From contig NZ_LT985323.1 in assembly GCF_900290275.1 (NCBI RefSeq), positions 413,986 to 477,985 on the forward strand: DNA of 64,000 nucleotides, in the 5' to 3' direction. A program made the position numbers and the translations under genes. Within the stretch, counting starts at the first letter, position 1. Every line of letters starts with the position of its first letter. The notes below the pieces were generated by a model. The model saw only the letters and a list, made by a program, of their open reading frames with translations, was not told the DNA's origin and did not search any database. Origin of the DNA: Prevotella merdae. Its GTDB lineage: Bacteria > Bacteroidota > Bacteroidia > Bacteroidales > Bacteroidaceae. Positions 17,149 to 26,431 of this stretch are shown here, piece after piece.

Positions 17149-18552
17149 TTATTTCACCACGCTGTAACTCCATTTCAAGGTCTTCAGGTCGACTGTTACT
17201 GTCATGGTCTCGCCTGCCTTTACACCATCGTCAAACCATATGTTCCATGCTCCGGCATCCGAAGACAGTGTATAGAGGTCGCTTGGATCGGAACCATATA
17301 CTACAGAGTTCTCGCGGTCTACAATCTTGAAGTTCTCCCAATCGGCGGTCAGAGTATATGTTCCGCTGTAGGTTGTGTCGCCTGTCTTGGCTAGACGTGC
17401 GAGGTCCAAAGAAGCGTCATCCTTGTTCACCATGAATAGTTCTGCCGGATATTTTGTCTCAGGCTCGTCTGTTGCAGTGAAGTCTACCTTGCCCTCAACC
17501 ACCGAATATGTAAGATATCCGTTGCCATCGGCAGCAACAATCACTGTATATGTACCAGCCTTGGCTATGTTTATTTCTGTTGATGCAGAAGCCTGCGACA
17601 GTTTTCCGTCGGCAGCCGCAAAGTGCAGAGTCTTCTCCTCGGCATAGTCGGTGCGTGTAGTCTTGTTATATTCCTTTGCATCGGCATCAATTGTCACCTT
17701 CTCGTTAGCTGCAGTAGTTGTGATATAATAGCCCCATTGCTGACGCTTATTATAGTATGTCATGTTGTTGCCGTTAGCGCGTAGCTGCGACAGTAAGGTT
17801 GCGCTCCACTCCATCTCCTTTGTGTCCACCTTTACAAACCACGCTCCAGTTCCGTCAGCAAACCAGCAGTTCCATGCATCGCTTGCACTTGATATCTCGA
17901 AGGCATGACCGTCTACTGCATAGTTGCCCCAAGTGTCGCCAGAATATTCGTAGAACCAGCAGTTTAGCCAAGGAGTTGCGTTCATATAGCCAGTATATAC
18001 CCCGTCAGCCTCGGGCGAATGCAGGTAGGCAATAGTATCGGTCTTGTTAAAGGCAAGCACGGCAAGCTTGGTCATATCCACAAAGTAAGGTGTTACGGTT
18101 ACTGTACACACATTGCTATATTGTGGCTCCATGTTGTCGCCCTGCATCGACTTGATGCGGAAATATATCTGTCCGGCAGTATTAACATTGATGCCAAGGC
18201 TCTTGGCAAGTGTGTTGAGCTCGGTACCTGTATATGCTTTTGACAGCGATGTAACTGCTGTTGATGTTGCGTTGGCGAAGTTCTCCGAGGCTGAAGCCTC
18301 AACATATGTCTTAAGCAAATCGCCCGTTACAGGATTATTAACATCGCTCGACAGCAAGGTAGGATTCTTCCATCCAAGCTGCAACACTATCTTGGCACGC
18401 TGACTAATATCAAGTTTTACGTCTGATGCAGTGGCAATAAGCTCCGAAGGCGCCATGCCATCTACATAAACTGTGTCGCCGTCGTTGTCGCAACTTGCGC
18501 AGAACAACGCTACACAAAGGTATAGAAATATCTTATTGAATATCTTGTTCAT
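17149..18552 (-). CDS. SusE/SusF-like outer-membrane glycan-binding lipoprotein
   Basis: Predicted surface binding protein that holds galactan for the SusC/D importer. The 467-residue product has a lipobox (LFCASCDND) and a SusE-type N-terminal domain with ISQRAKIVLQLGWKNP and YTGTELNTLAKSLG. At least two beta-sandwich modules follow, with repeated aromatic patterns (AWNCWFADGTGAWFVKV, AWNIWFDDG) typical of SusE/F starch-binding modules. It lies between the susD-like gene and the GH53 genes. Carbohydrate specificity is inferred from context only. Confidence 0.85.
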   Translation of the reverse strand: MNKIFNKIFLYLCVALFCASCDNDGDTVYVDGMAPSELIATASDVKLDISQRAKIVLQLGWKNPTLLSSDVNNPVTGDLLKTYVEASASENFANATSTAVTSLSKAYTGTELNTLAKSLGINVNTAGQIYFRIKSMQGDNMEPQYSNVCTVTVTPYFVDMTKLAVLAFNKTDTIAYLHSPEADGVYTGYMNATPWLNCWFYEYSGDTWGNYAVDGHAFEISSASDAWNCWFADGTGAWFVKVDTKEMEWSATLLSQLRANGNNMTYYNKRQQWGYYITTTAANEKVTIDADAKEYNKTTRTDYAEEKTLHFAAADGKLSQASASTEINIAKAGTYTVIVAADGNGYLTYSVVEGKVDFTATDEPETKYPAELFMVNKDDASLDLARLAKTGDTTYSGTYTLTADWENFKIVDRENSVVYGSDPSDLYTLSSDAGAWNIWFDDGVKAGETMTVTVDLKTLKWSYSVVK

Positions 18553-18601
18553 AATTACTATTATTGATTTAGATTATGTAAACGATTGCAACACCCATGC
18601 C

Positions 18602-18622
18602 ACTCCCCTTCATATGGGGAGT
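18602..18622. other. Intercistronic hairpin between susD-like and susE-like genes
   Basis: Perfect 7-bp stem ACTCCCC/GGGGAGT with a 7-nt loop. No T-tract follows in the minus direction, so it more likely sets mRNA stability or partial attenuation than full termination. Confidence 0.6.
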
Positions 18623-18642
18623 AGCTAAGGTTTGGCTCTCTA

Positions 18643-20226
18643 TTAATATCCCTTGTTCTTCAAGTTTGGATTGGCTGTAAGGTCGGTCGACGGTATTGGA
18701 TAGTAGTTGTACTTATTGTCTACAGCCATACCATCCTTGGTTCCGCCTTTCCACTCCCATATATAAGAAGAGGTGGTAAACTGACCAAAACGAATAAGGT
18801 CGGTGCGGCGATAACCTTCCATATAAAGTTCACGGGCACGCTCGTCTATGATAAACTCCTTGGTTAGCTGACTCTCCTTTATGTTTCCGCTTGCGTCGCC
18901 ATAGGCACGTTTGCGAAGATCGTTGATATACTGAAGTGCCTGTTCGCGGCTTCCACCGTTGCCTCCACGTACTACGGCCTCGGCATACATCAGATATACA
19001 TCTGCCAGGCGGAACAATGGGAAATCGGTTGCAGCTCCATAAGATGCTGTATTTGATGCCGCCTCACCGTTATCCTTCAGGTTGGTCCATTTGGTAAATA
19101 GATATCCATCCTGCTGATTGGTAAAGTCGTCGATATATTGCTGCTGTCCGTCTGTGAAGAACATGTAGCGATGATCCTTATCTCCATCGGCAAACTTTGC
19201 AGTCAAGTTGCCACGCGAACGGAAGTTGCCCCAAGGCGAAGCCACGCCAAGGTCGGCTGCATTCTGCGAATTGGATGTGCTGCTTGTCGAGCCACAGATA
19301 AGATATGTTGTAGATCCATAGGTCATCAAGTGGTCTGGGTCTTGCGGCAATGCAAAGATTATCTCGTTGGTACGCTTGTCGTTGTCGGCGTTAAAGAGCT
19401 GTGCATAATCGCTGTTGAGCGAGTAGCCCTGTGCTATTGCCTGCTTGCAAGCCTCTACACACTCGGTATACTTGGCTGTACCGATATAAGTCTCGGCATT
19501 GAGATAGAGCTTTGCAAGCAATGTATAGGCAGCTCCCTTCGATGCCTCACCGTAAGGACAATCGTCTTTTGATGCCATATTGTCAACACATGCTTTAAGC
19601 TCCGACTCGATATAATCGAATGTTTGCTGCGGTGTGTAGCGTGGTGGAACATAAGAGCCTATAGGGTCGTTCTCGGTTACAAACGGTATGTTGCGGTAGA
19701 GGTCGAGAGCATGATAGTAGAACAAGGCACGCATGAAACGCGCTTCTGCCTGATAGCGGCGCAACTTCTGCTGGTCGGCATCCGAGAAAGAAGATATCTT
19801 TGAGTCGGAACAGTTGCGCAAGAACTCGTTGCACAATGTGATATTGTAGTATATGCGATAGTACATATCGCTCACCCATGTGTCGTTGGCGTCCCACTTC
19901 ATAAAGGATATATTGGTCATATCGTCGCCCGTAAGCCACGAGTATGCCATCTCGTCGGTTGGTCCTTCCTGAAGGTTGATGTACATACGCATATAGTTCT
20001 CGCCATGATTTGATGAGAAGTCTGTGCCAGAGCTTTCCTGGCCTGTTGCAGTCATCGAGGCATAAATCTTGCCAAGTACCGACTCATAGTTCTGAATATT
20101 GGTATACACTTGCTCAGAGGTGGTTTCGTTGTGTGGATATTGGTTTAGGTCATCGGTGCAAGCTGTGTTAAGTGTCAGCAGCGATGTTCCCATCATCACA
20201 CCATATAATATATTCTTTAGTTTCAT
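18643..20226 (-). CDS. SusD-like nutrient-binding lipoprotein (galactan PUL)
   Basis: Lid-like surface lipoprotein that forms the importer with SusC. The 527-residue protein has a lipobox (LNTACTDDL), the N-terminal SusD motif ...LNQYPHNETTSEQVYTN, helical TPR-like segments, RFMRALFYYHALDLYRNIPFV, and the C-terminal RARELYMEGYRRTDLIRFG region followed by the NYYPIPSTDL ending. It is downstream of and on the same strand as its susC partner. Confidence 0.95.
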   Translation of the reverse strand: MKLKNILYGVMMGTSLLTLNTACTDDLNQYPHNETTSEQVYTNIQNYESVLGKIYASMTATGQESSGTDFSSNHGENYMRMYINLQEGPTDEMAYSWLTGDDMTNISFMKWDANDTWVSDMYYRIYYNITLCNEFLRNCSDSKISSFSDADQQKLRRYQAEARFMRALFYYHALDLYRNIPFVTENDPIGSYVPPRYTPQQTFDYIESELKACVDNMASKDDCPYGEASKGAAYTLLAKLYLNAETYIGTAKYTECVEACKQAIAQGYSLNSDYAQLFNADNDKRTNEIIFALPQDPDHLMTYGSTTYLICGSTSSTSNSQNAADLGVASPWGNFRSRGNLTAKFADGDKDHRYMFFTDGQQQYIDDFTNQQDGYLFTKWTNLKDNGEAASNTASYGAATDFPLFRLADVYLMYAEAVVRGGNGGSREQALQYINDLRKRAYGDASGNIKESQLTKEFIIDERARELYMEGYRRTDLIRFGQFTTSSYIWEWKGGTKDGMAVDNKYNYYPIPSTDLTANPNLKNKGY

Positions 20227-20298
20227 TATGTTTCTTTTTAATATATGTTTAAAGCATTAGGATTTTTCACTTTTCCCTTTTCCCTTTTCACTTTTCCC
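20227..20298. repeat. Polypurine simple repeat linker between susC and susD (galactan PUL)
   Basis: On the transcript strand the gap contains GGGAAAAGTGAAAAGGG-type repeats (plus-strand TTTTCCC and TTTTCAC runs at 20264-20299). It resembles the AAAAAGT repeats at 4764-5046 in style. Confidence 0.6.
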
Positions 20299-23271
20299 TT
20301 AGAACGTCAGTCCCAAGCTCAGTGTGTATGTTCTTGGTCTTGGATAGAAGCTGCTGTCTACTCCGTTTGGCACCTCTGGATCGGCACCCGAGTAGTTGGT
20401 TATGCAGAATACATTCTGCACCATAGCCGATAGCGACAACGAGCACCACTTGGTTATCTTGCCAAAGTTGTAGCTCAAGTTGATGTTGTCAAGCTTAAGG
20501 AACGAGCCGTTCTCCACATAATAGTCTGAAAGATACTGGCGTGTCTTGAAGCCTGTCTTCATATAACTGCGGTTGAGATTATTTAACTGCAATCCGTCGG
20601 CCCAAGTCTCCATCTCCCATGCTCCGGTGTTCATAGCTGTAGAATTGTATACATAGTTGCCTATGTTGGCGCGGAAACTCATGCCGAGTGTCAATTGCTT
20701 GTAGCGCAAAGATGTAGATAGACCCATGATGTAATCGGGCATCGGCGAGTGATAACGATAACGGTCCGACTCGTTTATTACGCCATCGTTGTTAAGATCG
20801 GCATATGCTCCCTCGATTGGCTTTCCGCTGCGGTCGTACAGCTGCTTGTATACGTAGAACATATTAGGTGTATAGCCCTCGGTTAGCACTTGAATCTGGT
20901 TCTGGTCCTTAACCGTTGGACCTACAATCATATTGGTCTCGCTGTCGCTCTTAACCAATGAAAGGTTCTTAACCTTCATCTTCTGCCAAGTGAAGTTGTA
21001 CGAAAGATTCCACTCCCAATCCTTGGTCTGCACTGGTGTGGCATTGAGTGTAACCTCAATACCATGGCTGTCCACATTGCCCACATTCGTGGTGATGGTC
21101 TTGCCAAACTGTGTGCCAGCTGCTGCTGGAACTGTTGCTATAAGGTCCTTTGTCTTGCGTGTATAGTAGTCAAACGAACCTGAAATACGGTTTTTAAGGA
21201 ATCCGAAGTCGAAACCTACGTTCCAAGAATCGGTTGTCTCCCATTTAAGGTTAGACACATATGCCTCTGGACGATAGGTGTTAATCCATGTTCCATTGAC
21301 ATAAGCCTCGGCTCCCGATGCGCTGTATGTATAAACAGGCAGATAATTATAATTGCCGCCTACCTCCTGCTGACCGGTTACACCGTATGATGCACGCAAT
21401 TTGAGGTTGCTAAGTATCTTGTTGTCCTTAAGGAACTTCTCGTTGCTGATGGTCCAACCCAAGCCTACTGAAGGGAATGTACCCCAACGATAGTCGCTGC
21501 CAAAGCGTGAGCTGCCGTCACGACGCATGGTTGCTGTAAGGAGATAACGTCCATCGTACGAGTAGTTTACACGTCCATAGTATGACAACAAAGTATGACG
21601 ATAGTCCTCTGCCTTGTGGGTTTTGAGCTGCGAGCCAGCCATATTATACTCTACTGTCTCTGGCGATGTCGACTTCCAATACTGATAATCGTAACCTATT
21701 GTTGCGTCGACATTGCTCTTTGTCTCCTCAAAGTAGTGACCGTAGTTGGCGTAAACGGTAAGCAGATTGTTCTGCTTCTTCTGTGGACCGTAGTTGTAAT
21801 TGTATCCGCCATCAAAGTAGTTGGATGCCGCATAGTCGGGTATGCGTGTGTGTCCCTTGCCTTCTGCCACGTCGGTGCCAACTGTTGCATGCAGCTTTAC
21901 ATCTGGAAAGAAGTGGAGCTTGTAGTCAACATCAAAGTTGCCTATAAATCGCTTTACATCGCTGCCAGCATCATACATGTCGACAAGTCCACGCGGATTG
22001 CGCTGTCCGGCTGATGTATTGATAGGGTTGCCGCTTGCATCTAACGACTCGGTATAACCGCCAAGCTTGTCCGAACCAGAATATACTGGCAATGTGGGGT
22101 TGAATGTAGCCGCTGCCCAAATAGCATTGCCGTTGTAGAACGAGTTCTTGGCTATAGAGCCCTTGGCATTGAGTGTAAGCTTTAGGTGGTCGTTAAAGAA
22201 GCTGGGGTTGAGCACAAGATTACCGGTAAAGCGCTCCGACTTGTCGCCGCGAATGATACCATTCTGGTTGGCATAACCTATGGATGCACGGAACGGAAGT
22301 CCCTTTACGATGTTGCCCGAAAGCGACAGATTGTTGTCGGTAGATAATGTTGTGCGATATACCTCGTCAAACCAATCGGTGTTGGCATTGCCAAGCAAAG
22401 CCTTCTGAGCATCGGTGCCCTGGGCATTTATAACATTGCGAAACTCGTCGGCACTCAATACATCCACCATCTGTGCACGTGTCTGCATGGTGTTGGTAGA
22501 CGAGAATTGTATGTTGAGCTTCGAGTCGCTGCCCTTCTTTGTTGTTATAAGAATAACACCGTTGGATGCTCGCGAACCATAAATAGCCGTAGATGCAGCA
22601 TCCTTTAATACAGTCATCGACTCGATGTCTTGCGGGTTAATCATGCTAAGGAAATTGTCGGCACCCGATATGCCACCAAGCTCCAAAGGCACACCATCTA
22701 CAACTATAAGCGGGTCGTTAGATGCATTCAACGAGGCACCACCACGTACGCGAATAGTGCTTCCTGCGGTTGCCGAACCAGAGTTCGACATAATCTGCAC
22801 ACCCGAAACCTTACCATTAATAAGTTGCTCGGGCGATGATATAGAGCCTTTGTTGAAATCCTTGGCCTTGACAGTGGCAACCGAACCCGTAAGGTCGCTT
22901 TTGCGTGTAGTACCGTAACCAACAACCACCACCTCGCCTATCTGCTTGTCGTTAGAGTCGAGCTGTATGGTCATAACACCGTTCTTTAGTTGCACGGTCT
23001 TGGCTACATATCCTATATATGATACAGAGATTTGCTTGGTTCCTTCGGGAACTGTAAGCGAGAAATTGCCGTCTATATCTGTAACGGCTCCAGTTTTGCC
23101 ACCATCGAGCATAATAGTGGCGCCCATAAGAGGTTCTTGATTGTTGGCATCCACAACGCTGCCCTTTACAATGCGGTTCTGCGCAAATGCCGACAAGCTT
23201 GATGTTGCAAGCAGTCCGGCAAGAAGTAGCGCGAAACGTCCTGTGGATTTGTTTCCTTTTGTTTGGTTCAT
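20299..23271 (-). CDS. SusC-like TonB-dependent outer-membrane transporter (galactan PUL)
   Basis: TonB-dependent channel importing galacto-oligosaccharides across the outer membrane. The frame opens at 23346, but the first 25 codons have no signal character; the ATG at 23271 gives a 990-residue protein starting MNQTKGNKSTGRFALLLAGLL with a clean signal peptide ending AFAQ. Next come a carboxypeptidase-like domain (VKGSVVDANNQEPLMGATI), the plug with VVVGYGTTRKSDLTGSV, and the beta-barrel ending in the aromatic YTLSLGLTF. First gene of the PUL transcription unit. Confidence 0.95.
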   Translation of the reverse strand: MNQTKGNKSTGRFALLLAGLLATSSLSAFAQNRIVKGSVVDANNQEPLMGATIMLDGGKTGAVTDIDGNFSLTVPEGTKQISVSYIGYVAKTVQLKNGVMTIQLDSNDKQIGEVVVVGYGTTRKSDLTGSVATVKAKDFNKGSISSPEQLINGKVSGVQIMSNSGSATAGSTIRVRGGASLNASNDPLIVVDGVPLELGGISGADNFLSMINPQDIESMTVLKDAASTAIYGSRASNGVILITTKKGSDSKLNIQFSSTNTMQTRAQMVDVLSADEFRNVINAQGTDAQKALLGNANTDWFDEVYRTTLSTDNNLSLSGNIVKGLPFRASIGYANQNGIIRGDKSERFTGNLVLNPSFFNDHLKLTLNAKGSIAKNSFYNGNAIWAAATFNPTLPVYSGSDKLGGYTESLDASGNPINTSAGQRNPRGLVDMYDAGSDVKRFIGNFDVDYKLHFFPDVKLHATVGTDVAEGKGHTRIPDYAASNYFDGGYNYNYGPQKKQNNLLTVYANYGHYFEETKSNVDATIGYDYQYWKSTSPETVEYNMAGSQLKTHKAEDYRHTLLSYYGRVNYSYDGRYLLTATMRRDGSSRFGSDYRWGTFPSVGLGWTISNEKFLKDNKILSNLKLRASYGVTGQQEVGGNYNYLPVYTYSASGAEAYVNGTWINTYRPEAYVSNLKWETTDSWNVGFDFGFLKNRISGSFDYYTRKTKDLIATVPAAAGTQFGKTITTNVGNVDSHGIEVTLNATPVQTKDWEWNLSYNFTWQKMKVKNLSLVKSDSETNMIVGPTVKDQNQIQVLTEGYTPNMFYVYKQLYDRSGKPIEGAYADLNNDGVINESDRYRYHSPMPDYIMGLSTSLRYKQLTLGMSFRANIGNYVYNSTAMNTGAWEMETWADGLQLNNLNRSYMKTGFKTRQYLSDYYVENGSFLKLDNINLSYNFGKITKWCSLSLSAMVQNVFCITNYSGADPEVPNGVDSSFYPRPRTYTLSLGLTF

Positions 23272-23407
23272 GTTCAAAACGTTTAGGTAAATTATGGTTT
23301 GGTTTAAATTTTGTCTTTTACTGAAAATGGTTGTCTTAAAGAACAACCTAAGCTGATCTTGTTTTCTTACTCTTGAAGATTTGAAACGGATAGGTTTTTA
23401 TTCGGTT

Positions 23408-23416
23408 GCAAAATTA
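23408..23416 (-). promoter_or_regulatory. -7 box of the galactan PUL operon
   Basis: Reverse-strand TAATTTTGC, fits TAnnTTTGC, 137 nt upstream of the chosen susC start. The -33 element is not clear at standard spacing, which is compatible with an activator-dependent promoter. Confidence 0.5.
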
Positions 23417-23673
23417 CAAGCATTGACTAATATGGAGCGTCACAAATTAGACAAAAGACAAAACAAAACGGACAAACACGCGGCTAAACGCCCATAAACA
23501 AAGGATTTGGCAAATATGTAAAGGCTTTTGGAAGAAAAATTTTTATGCCTAACACTGAACTATAAGCAAACAAGATATGAACAAAAAAGCACGAGGAACC
23601 CTCATCGATAAACCGCAATTTATGGATGAAAAGCTTGGATAAGAAGAACGGGGAAACAAGAGGATTTATTTGC

Positions 23674-23792
23674 TCCCAAAGTAATATAATATTACTTGCA
23701 CATTTAAATATATATTACTTTGCATTTTAATATAATATAACTTTGCATTTTAATATATATTACTTTGCATTTTAATATATATTACTTTGGGA
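23674..23792. repeat. 22-23 bp AT-rich tandem array with inverted ends
   Basis: CTTTGCATTTTAAT recurs at 23718, 23741 and 23763 and its start again at 23785 (period 23, 22, 22), each followed by ATATATTA. The ends are inverted: TCCCAAAGTAATAT (from 23674) pairs with ATATTACTTTGGGA (to 23792). Each unit contains TTACTTTGC, close to a -7 box. It sits between the susC promoter region and the DUF805 gene. The rest of 23272-23835 shows no gene. Confidence 0.8.
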
Positions 23793-23835
23793 CAGCATAT
23801 AATGTCAGTAAAAAATAGTCTATAAAACGGCTTTA

Positions 23836-24231
23836 TTATTTTTCTGGCTCTGGTCCGTAAGCATTATCGCCAGGATTGCTGCCAGTGGCAAAGTATACTA
23901 TAAGAAGAATAGCTCCAATGATAGGCAGGAACATCCAGAAGAGGTTGAATCCCGAACGTCCGGTATCATGAAGACGGCGCACCGAAACTGCCAAGCCGGG
24001 TATAAACGCAGCAATGGCGTAGATCCAATAAAGAATGGTGCCAACCATATAGCCACCAGTAGCTCCGTCTAAGCCCTTGAAGATAGCACCGATAATAGAG
24101 CATACGGCAATAAGGGCAAAGCTCATGATAATATTGAACAAATAGAAGAACCAATACTCCGAACGTGTGGCTCGACCACTAAATGTTGCATACTTTGAAA
24201 AAACTGATACAACTGCTTCTTTTAATCCCAT
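23836..24231 (-). CDS. DUF805 family small membrane protein
   Basis: 131-residue protein of unknown function with four hydrophobic segments. It matches the DUF805 pattern: FSGRATRSEYWFFYLF near the N-terminus, GLAVSVRRLHDTGRSGFNLFWMFLPIIG in the second half, and a short Gly/Pro-rich tail (GSNPGDNAYGPEPEK). Length is standard for the family. It stands alone with its own -7 box. Confidence 0.9.
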   Translation of the reverse strand: MGLKEAVVSVFSKYATFSGRATRSEYWFFYLFNIIMSFALIAVCSIIGAIFKGLDGATGGYMVGTILYWIYAIAAFIPGLAVSVRRLHDTGRSGFNLFWMFLPIIGAILLIVYFATGSNPGDNAYGPEPEK

Positions 24232-24292
24232 AGATTTAAATTTTTAAAGGTTTATAAATAAATTTGACAGCAAATCATTAATATTGCTTGCA

Positions 24293-24300
24293 CAAAGTTA
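24293..24300 (-). promoter_or_regulatory. -7 box of the DUF805 gene
   Basis: Reverse-strand TAACTTTG, 62 nt upstream of the start. Confidence 0.5.
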
Positions 24301-24376
24301 CATATTTTTTTTAATACCCTTATGCAAAGAATAAAAAAATATATGGTAAGATTATAAGCGAACCGACTTTTTTTTG

Positions 24377-24384
24377 TATCTTTG
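24377..24384 (+). promoter_or_regulatory. -7 box upstream of clpP
   Basis: TATCTTTG, 81 nt before the clpP ATG; no clear -33 TTTG. Confidence 0.55.
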
Positions 24385-24464
24385 TATATAGATAGTTGCT
24401 GTTTGGCCTTCTATCATTACTTATATATATACAACATACAGAAAAACAATAAGAAAAACAAGAT

Positions 24465-25130
24465 ATGAACGACTTTAGAAAGTACGCAACACAGCACCTT
24501 GGCATGAACGGTTTGGTGCTTGATGACGTGATGAAGGCGCAGGCTCAGTACCTCAACCCTTACATCCTCGAGGAGCGTCAGCTCAATGTTACACAGATGG
24601 ATGTGTTCTCACGATTGATGATGGACCGTATCATCTTCCTCGGTACCGAGATTAACGACTATACAGCCAATACACTCTCGGCGCAACTCTTATACCTTGA
24701 CTCGGTAGATCCTGGCAAGGATATCTCTATCTATATCAATTCGCCTGGCGGAAGTGTTACAGCTGGTCTCGGCATCTACGACACTATGCAGTTCATTACA
24801 TCCGACGTGTCTACCATGTGTACTGGTATGGCTGCATCTATGGCTGCCGTATTGCTCGTGGCTGGTCAGGAAGGCAAAAGATATGCCCTAAAGCATAGCC
24901 GCGTGATGATACACCAGCCTCTTGGCGGTGTACAAGGACAAGCTTCGGACATTGAGATTGAAGCAAGAGAGATTCAGAAGTTCAAGAAGGAACTCTACAC
25001 CATTATCTCCGACCACTCGCATACTCCATTCGACAAGGTTTGGGCCGACTCTGACCGCAACTACTGGATGAATGCAGAAGAGGCTAAGGAGTATGGAATG
25101 ATTGACCAGATAATGATTAGAAAGAAATAA
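24465..25130 (+). CDS. clpP: ATP-dependent Clp protease proteolytic subunit
   Basis: Serine protease that degrades unfolded proteins fed to it by ClpX. The 221-residue protein has the catalytic serine S125 in [10 protein letters not shown] and histidine H150 in VMIHQPLGG, with the Asp expected in the [20 protein letters not shown] segment. [18 protein letters not shown] is the family's hydrophobic-groove region. It is followed after 7 nt by clpX. In many bacteria trigger factor precedes clpP; here the upstream gene is a divergent DUF805 gene. Confidence 0.97.
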   Translation: MNDFRKYATQHLGMNGLVLDDVMKAQAQYLNPYILEERQLNVTQMDVFSRLMMDRIIFLGTEINDYTANTLSAQLLYLDSVDPGKDISIYINSPGGSVTAGLGIYDTMQFITSDVSTMCTGMAASMAAVLLVAGQEGKRYALKHSRVMIHQPLGGVQGQASDIEIEAREIQKFKKELYTIISDHSHTPFDKVWADSDRNYWMNAEEAKEYGMIDQIMIRKK

Positions 25131-25137
25131 TATAGCA

Positions 25138-26367
25138 ATGCCAAAGAAAGTATGCAGTTTCTGCGGAAGAGCAGAAAAGGATGTCAACTTTATAATTACC
25201 GGACTCAACGGCTTTATCTGCGACCAATGCGCACAGCAGGCATATCAGATTGTGGTTGAGGCTGGGCTCGGACCCGATGGTGGCAAGCGTAAGCGCGGCG
25301 GAAAGTTTGATGTGGAACTTGCCGATGTGCCTAAGCCTACGGAGATAAAGGAATATCTCGACCAATACATCATCGGACAGGACGAGGCCAAGAAGTTTCT
25401 GTCGGTTGCAGTATACAACCATTACAAGCGCCTGTCGCAGCCTGACGACGAGTCGGGTGTTGAGATTGAGAAGAGCAACATCATTATGGTGGGCTCTACT
25501 GGTACGGGCAAAACTCTGCTCGCACGCACTATAGCCAAGTTGCTAAAGGTGCCTTTCACCATTGTAGACGCAACTGTGTTTACCGAGGCTGGCTATGTGG
25601 GCGAGGATGTAGAAAGTATTCTCTCGCGCTTGCTTCAGGTTGCCGACTACGACTTGCCGGCTGCCGAACGCGGTATTGTATTTATTGACGAGATTGACAA
25701 GATAGCACGCAAGGCCGACAACCCAAGTATCACTCGCGATGTTAGCGGCGAGGGTGTGCAGCAGGGTTTGCTAAAACTGCTTGAGGGAACAATGGTGAAT
25801 GTGCCGCCAAAGGGTGGACGCAAGCATCCTGACCAAGACTATATACACGTAGATACTCGCAACATATTATTTATATGTGGCGGTGCATTCGACGGTATAG
25901 AACGCAAAATTGCTCAGCGTCTTAATGCTCACACCGTTGGCTTTAACTCTGTACAGAACGCAAGAAGCATTGACAAGAGCGACCTTATGAAGTATATATT
26001 GCCGCAGGACCTAAAATCATTCGGTCTTATTCCGGAGATTATCGGTCGTCTACCCGTGCTTACATACCTCAATCCTCTTGACCGCGAAGCCCTGCGACGC
26101 ATCCTTATCGAGCCTAAGAACTCTATCATCAAGCAGTATAAAAAACTGTTCGAGATGGACGGCATACAGCTTAACTTCACCGACGACGCACTCGACTTCA
26201 TCGTGGATAAGGCTGTAGAATACAAACTTGGCGCTCGTGGACTGCGCTCTATCGTAGAATCGATTGTTATGGACGCTATGTTCGAACAGCCTTCAAAGAA
26301 GGTGGACAAGTTTGACGTTACACTCGATTACGCTAAGCAGCAACTTGAGAAGTCGCATCTAAAATAG
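25138..26367 (+). CDS. clpX: ATP-dependent Clp protease ATP-binding subunit ClpX
   Basis: AAA+ unfoldase delivering substrates to ClpP. The 409-residue protein has an N-terminal C4 zinc finger (CSFC and CDQC), Walker A GSTGTGKT, Walker [12 protein letters not shown], the pore-loop region GYVGEDVE and the KLLEGT segment. All are in the family's usual order and length. Co-transcribed with clpP. Confidence 0.97.
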   Translation: MPKKVCSFCGRAEKDVNFIITGLNGFICDQCAQQAYQIVVEAGLGPDGGKRKRGGKFDVELADVPKPTEIKEYLDQYIIGQDEAKKFLSVAVYNHYKRLSQPDDESGVEIEKSNIIMVGSTGTGKTLLARTIAKLLKVPFTIVDATVFTEAGYVGEDVESILSRLLQVADYDLPAAERGIVFIDEIDKIARKADNPSITRDVSGEGVQQGLLKLLEGTMVNVPPKGGRKHPDQDYIHVDTRNILFICGGAFDGIERKIAQRLNAHTVGFNSVQNARSIDKSDLMKYILPQDLKSFGLIPEIIGRLPVLTYLNPLDREALRRILIEPKNSIIKQYKKLFEMDGIQLNFTDDALDFIVDKAVEYKLGARGLRSIVESIVMDAMFEQPSKKVDKFDVTLDYAKQQLEKSHLK

Positions 26368-26372
26368 AATAG

Positions 26373-26411
26373 AAATCCTCTCCACCCCGCTGGAGGGAGT
26401 GGAGAGGATTT
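26373..26411 (+). terminator. Hairpin after clpX
   Basis: 13-bp perfect stem AAATCCTCTCCAC/GTGGAGAGGATTT with a 13-nt loop, followed by AGCTTTTAAAT. The weak T-tract suggests partial termination before recQ. Confidence 0.65.
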
Positions 26412-26431
26412 AGCTTTTAAATCTTACTACT

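Noticed and set aside
23674..23792. CRISPR array
   Set aside because: The units are contiguous with no unique spacers and are AT-only; no cas genes are nearby.
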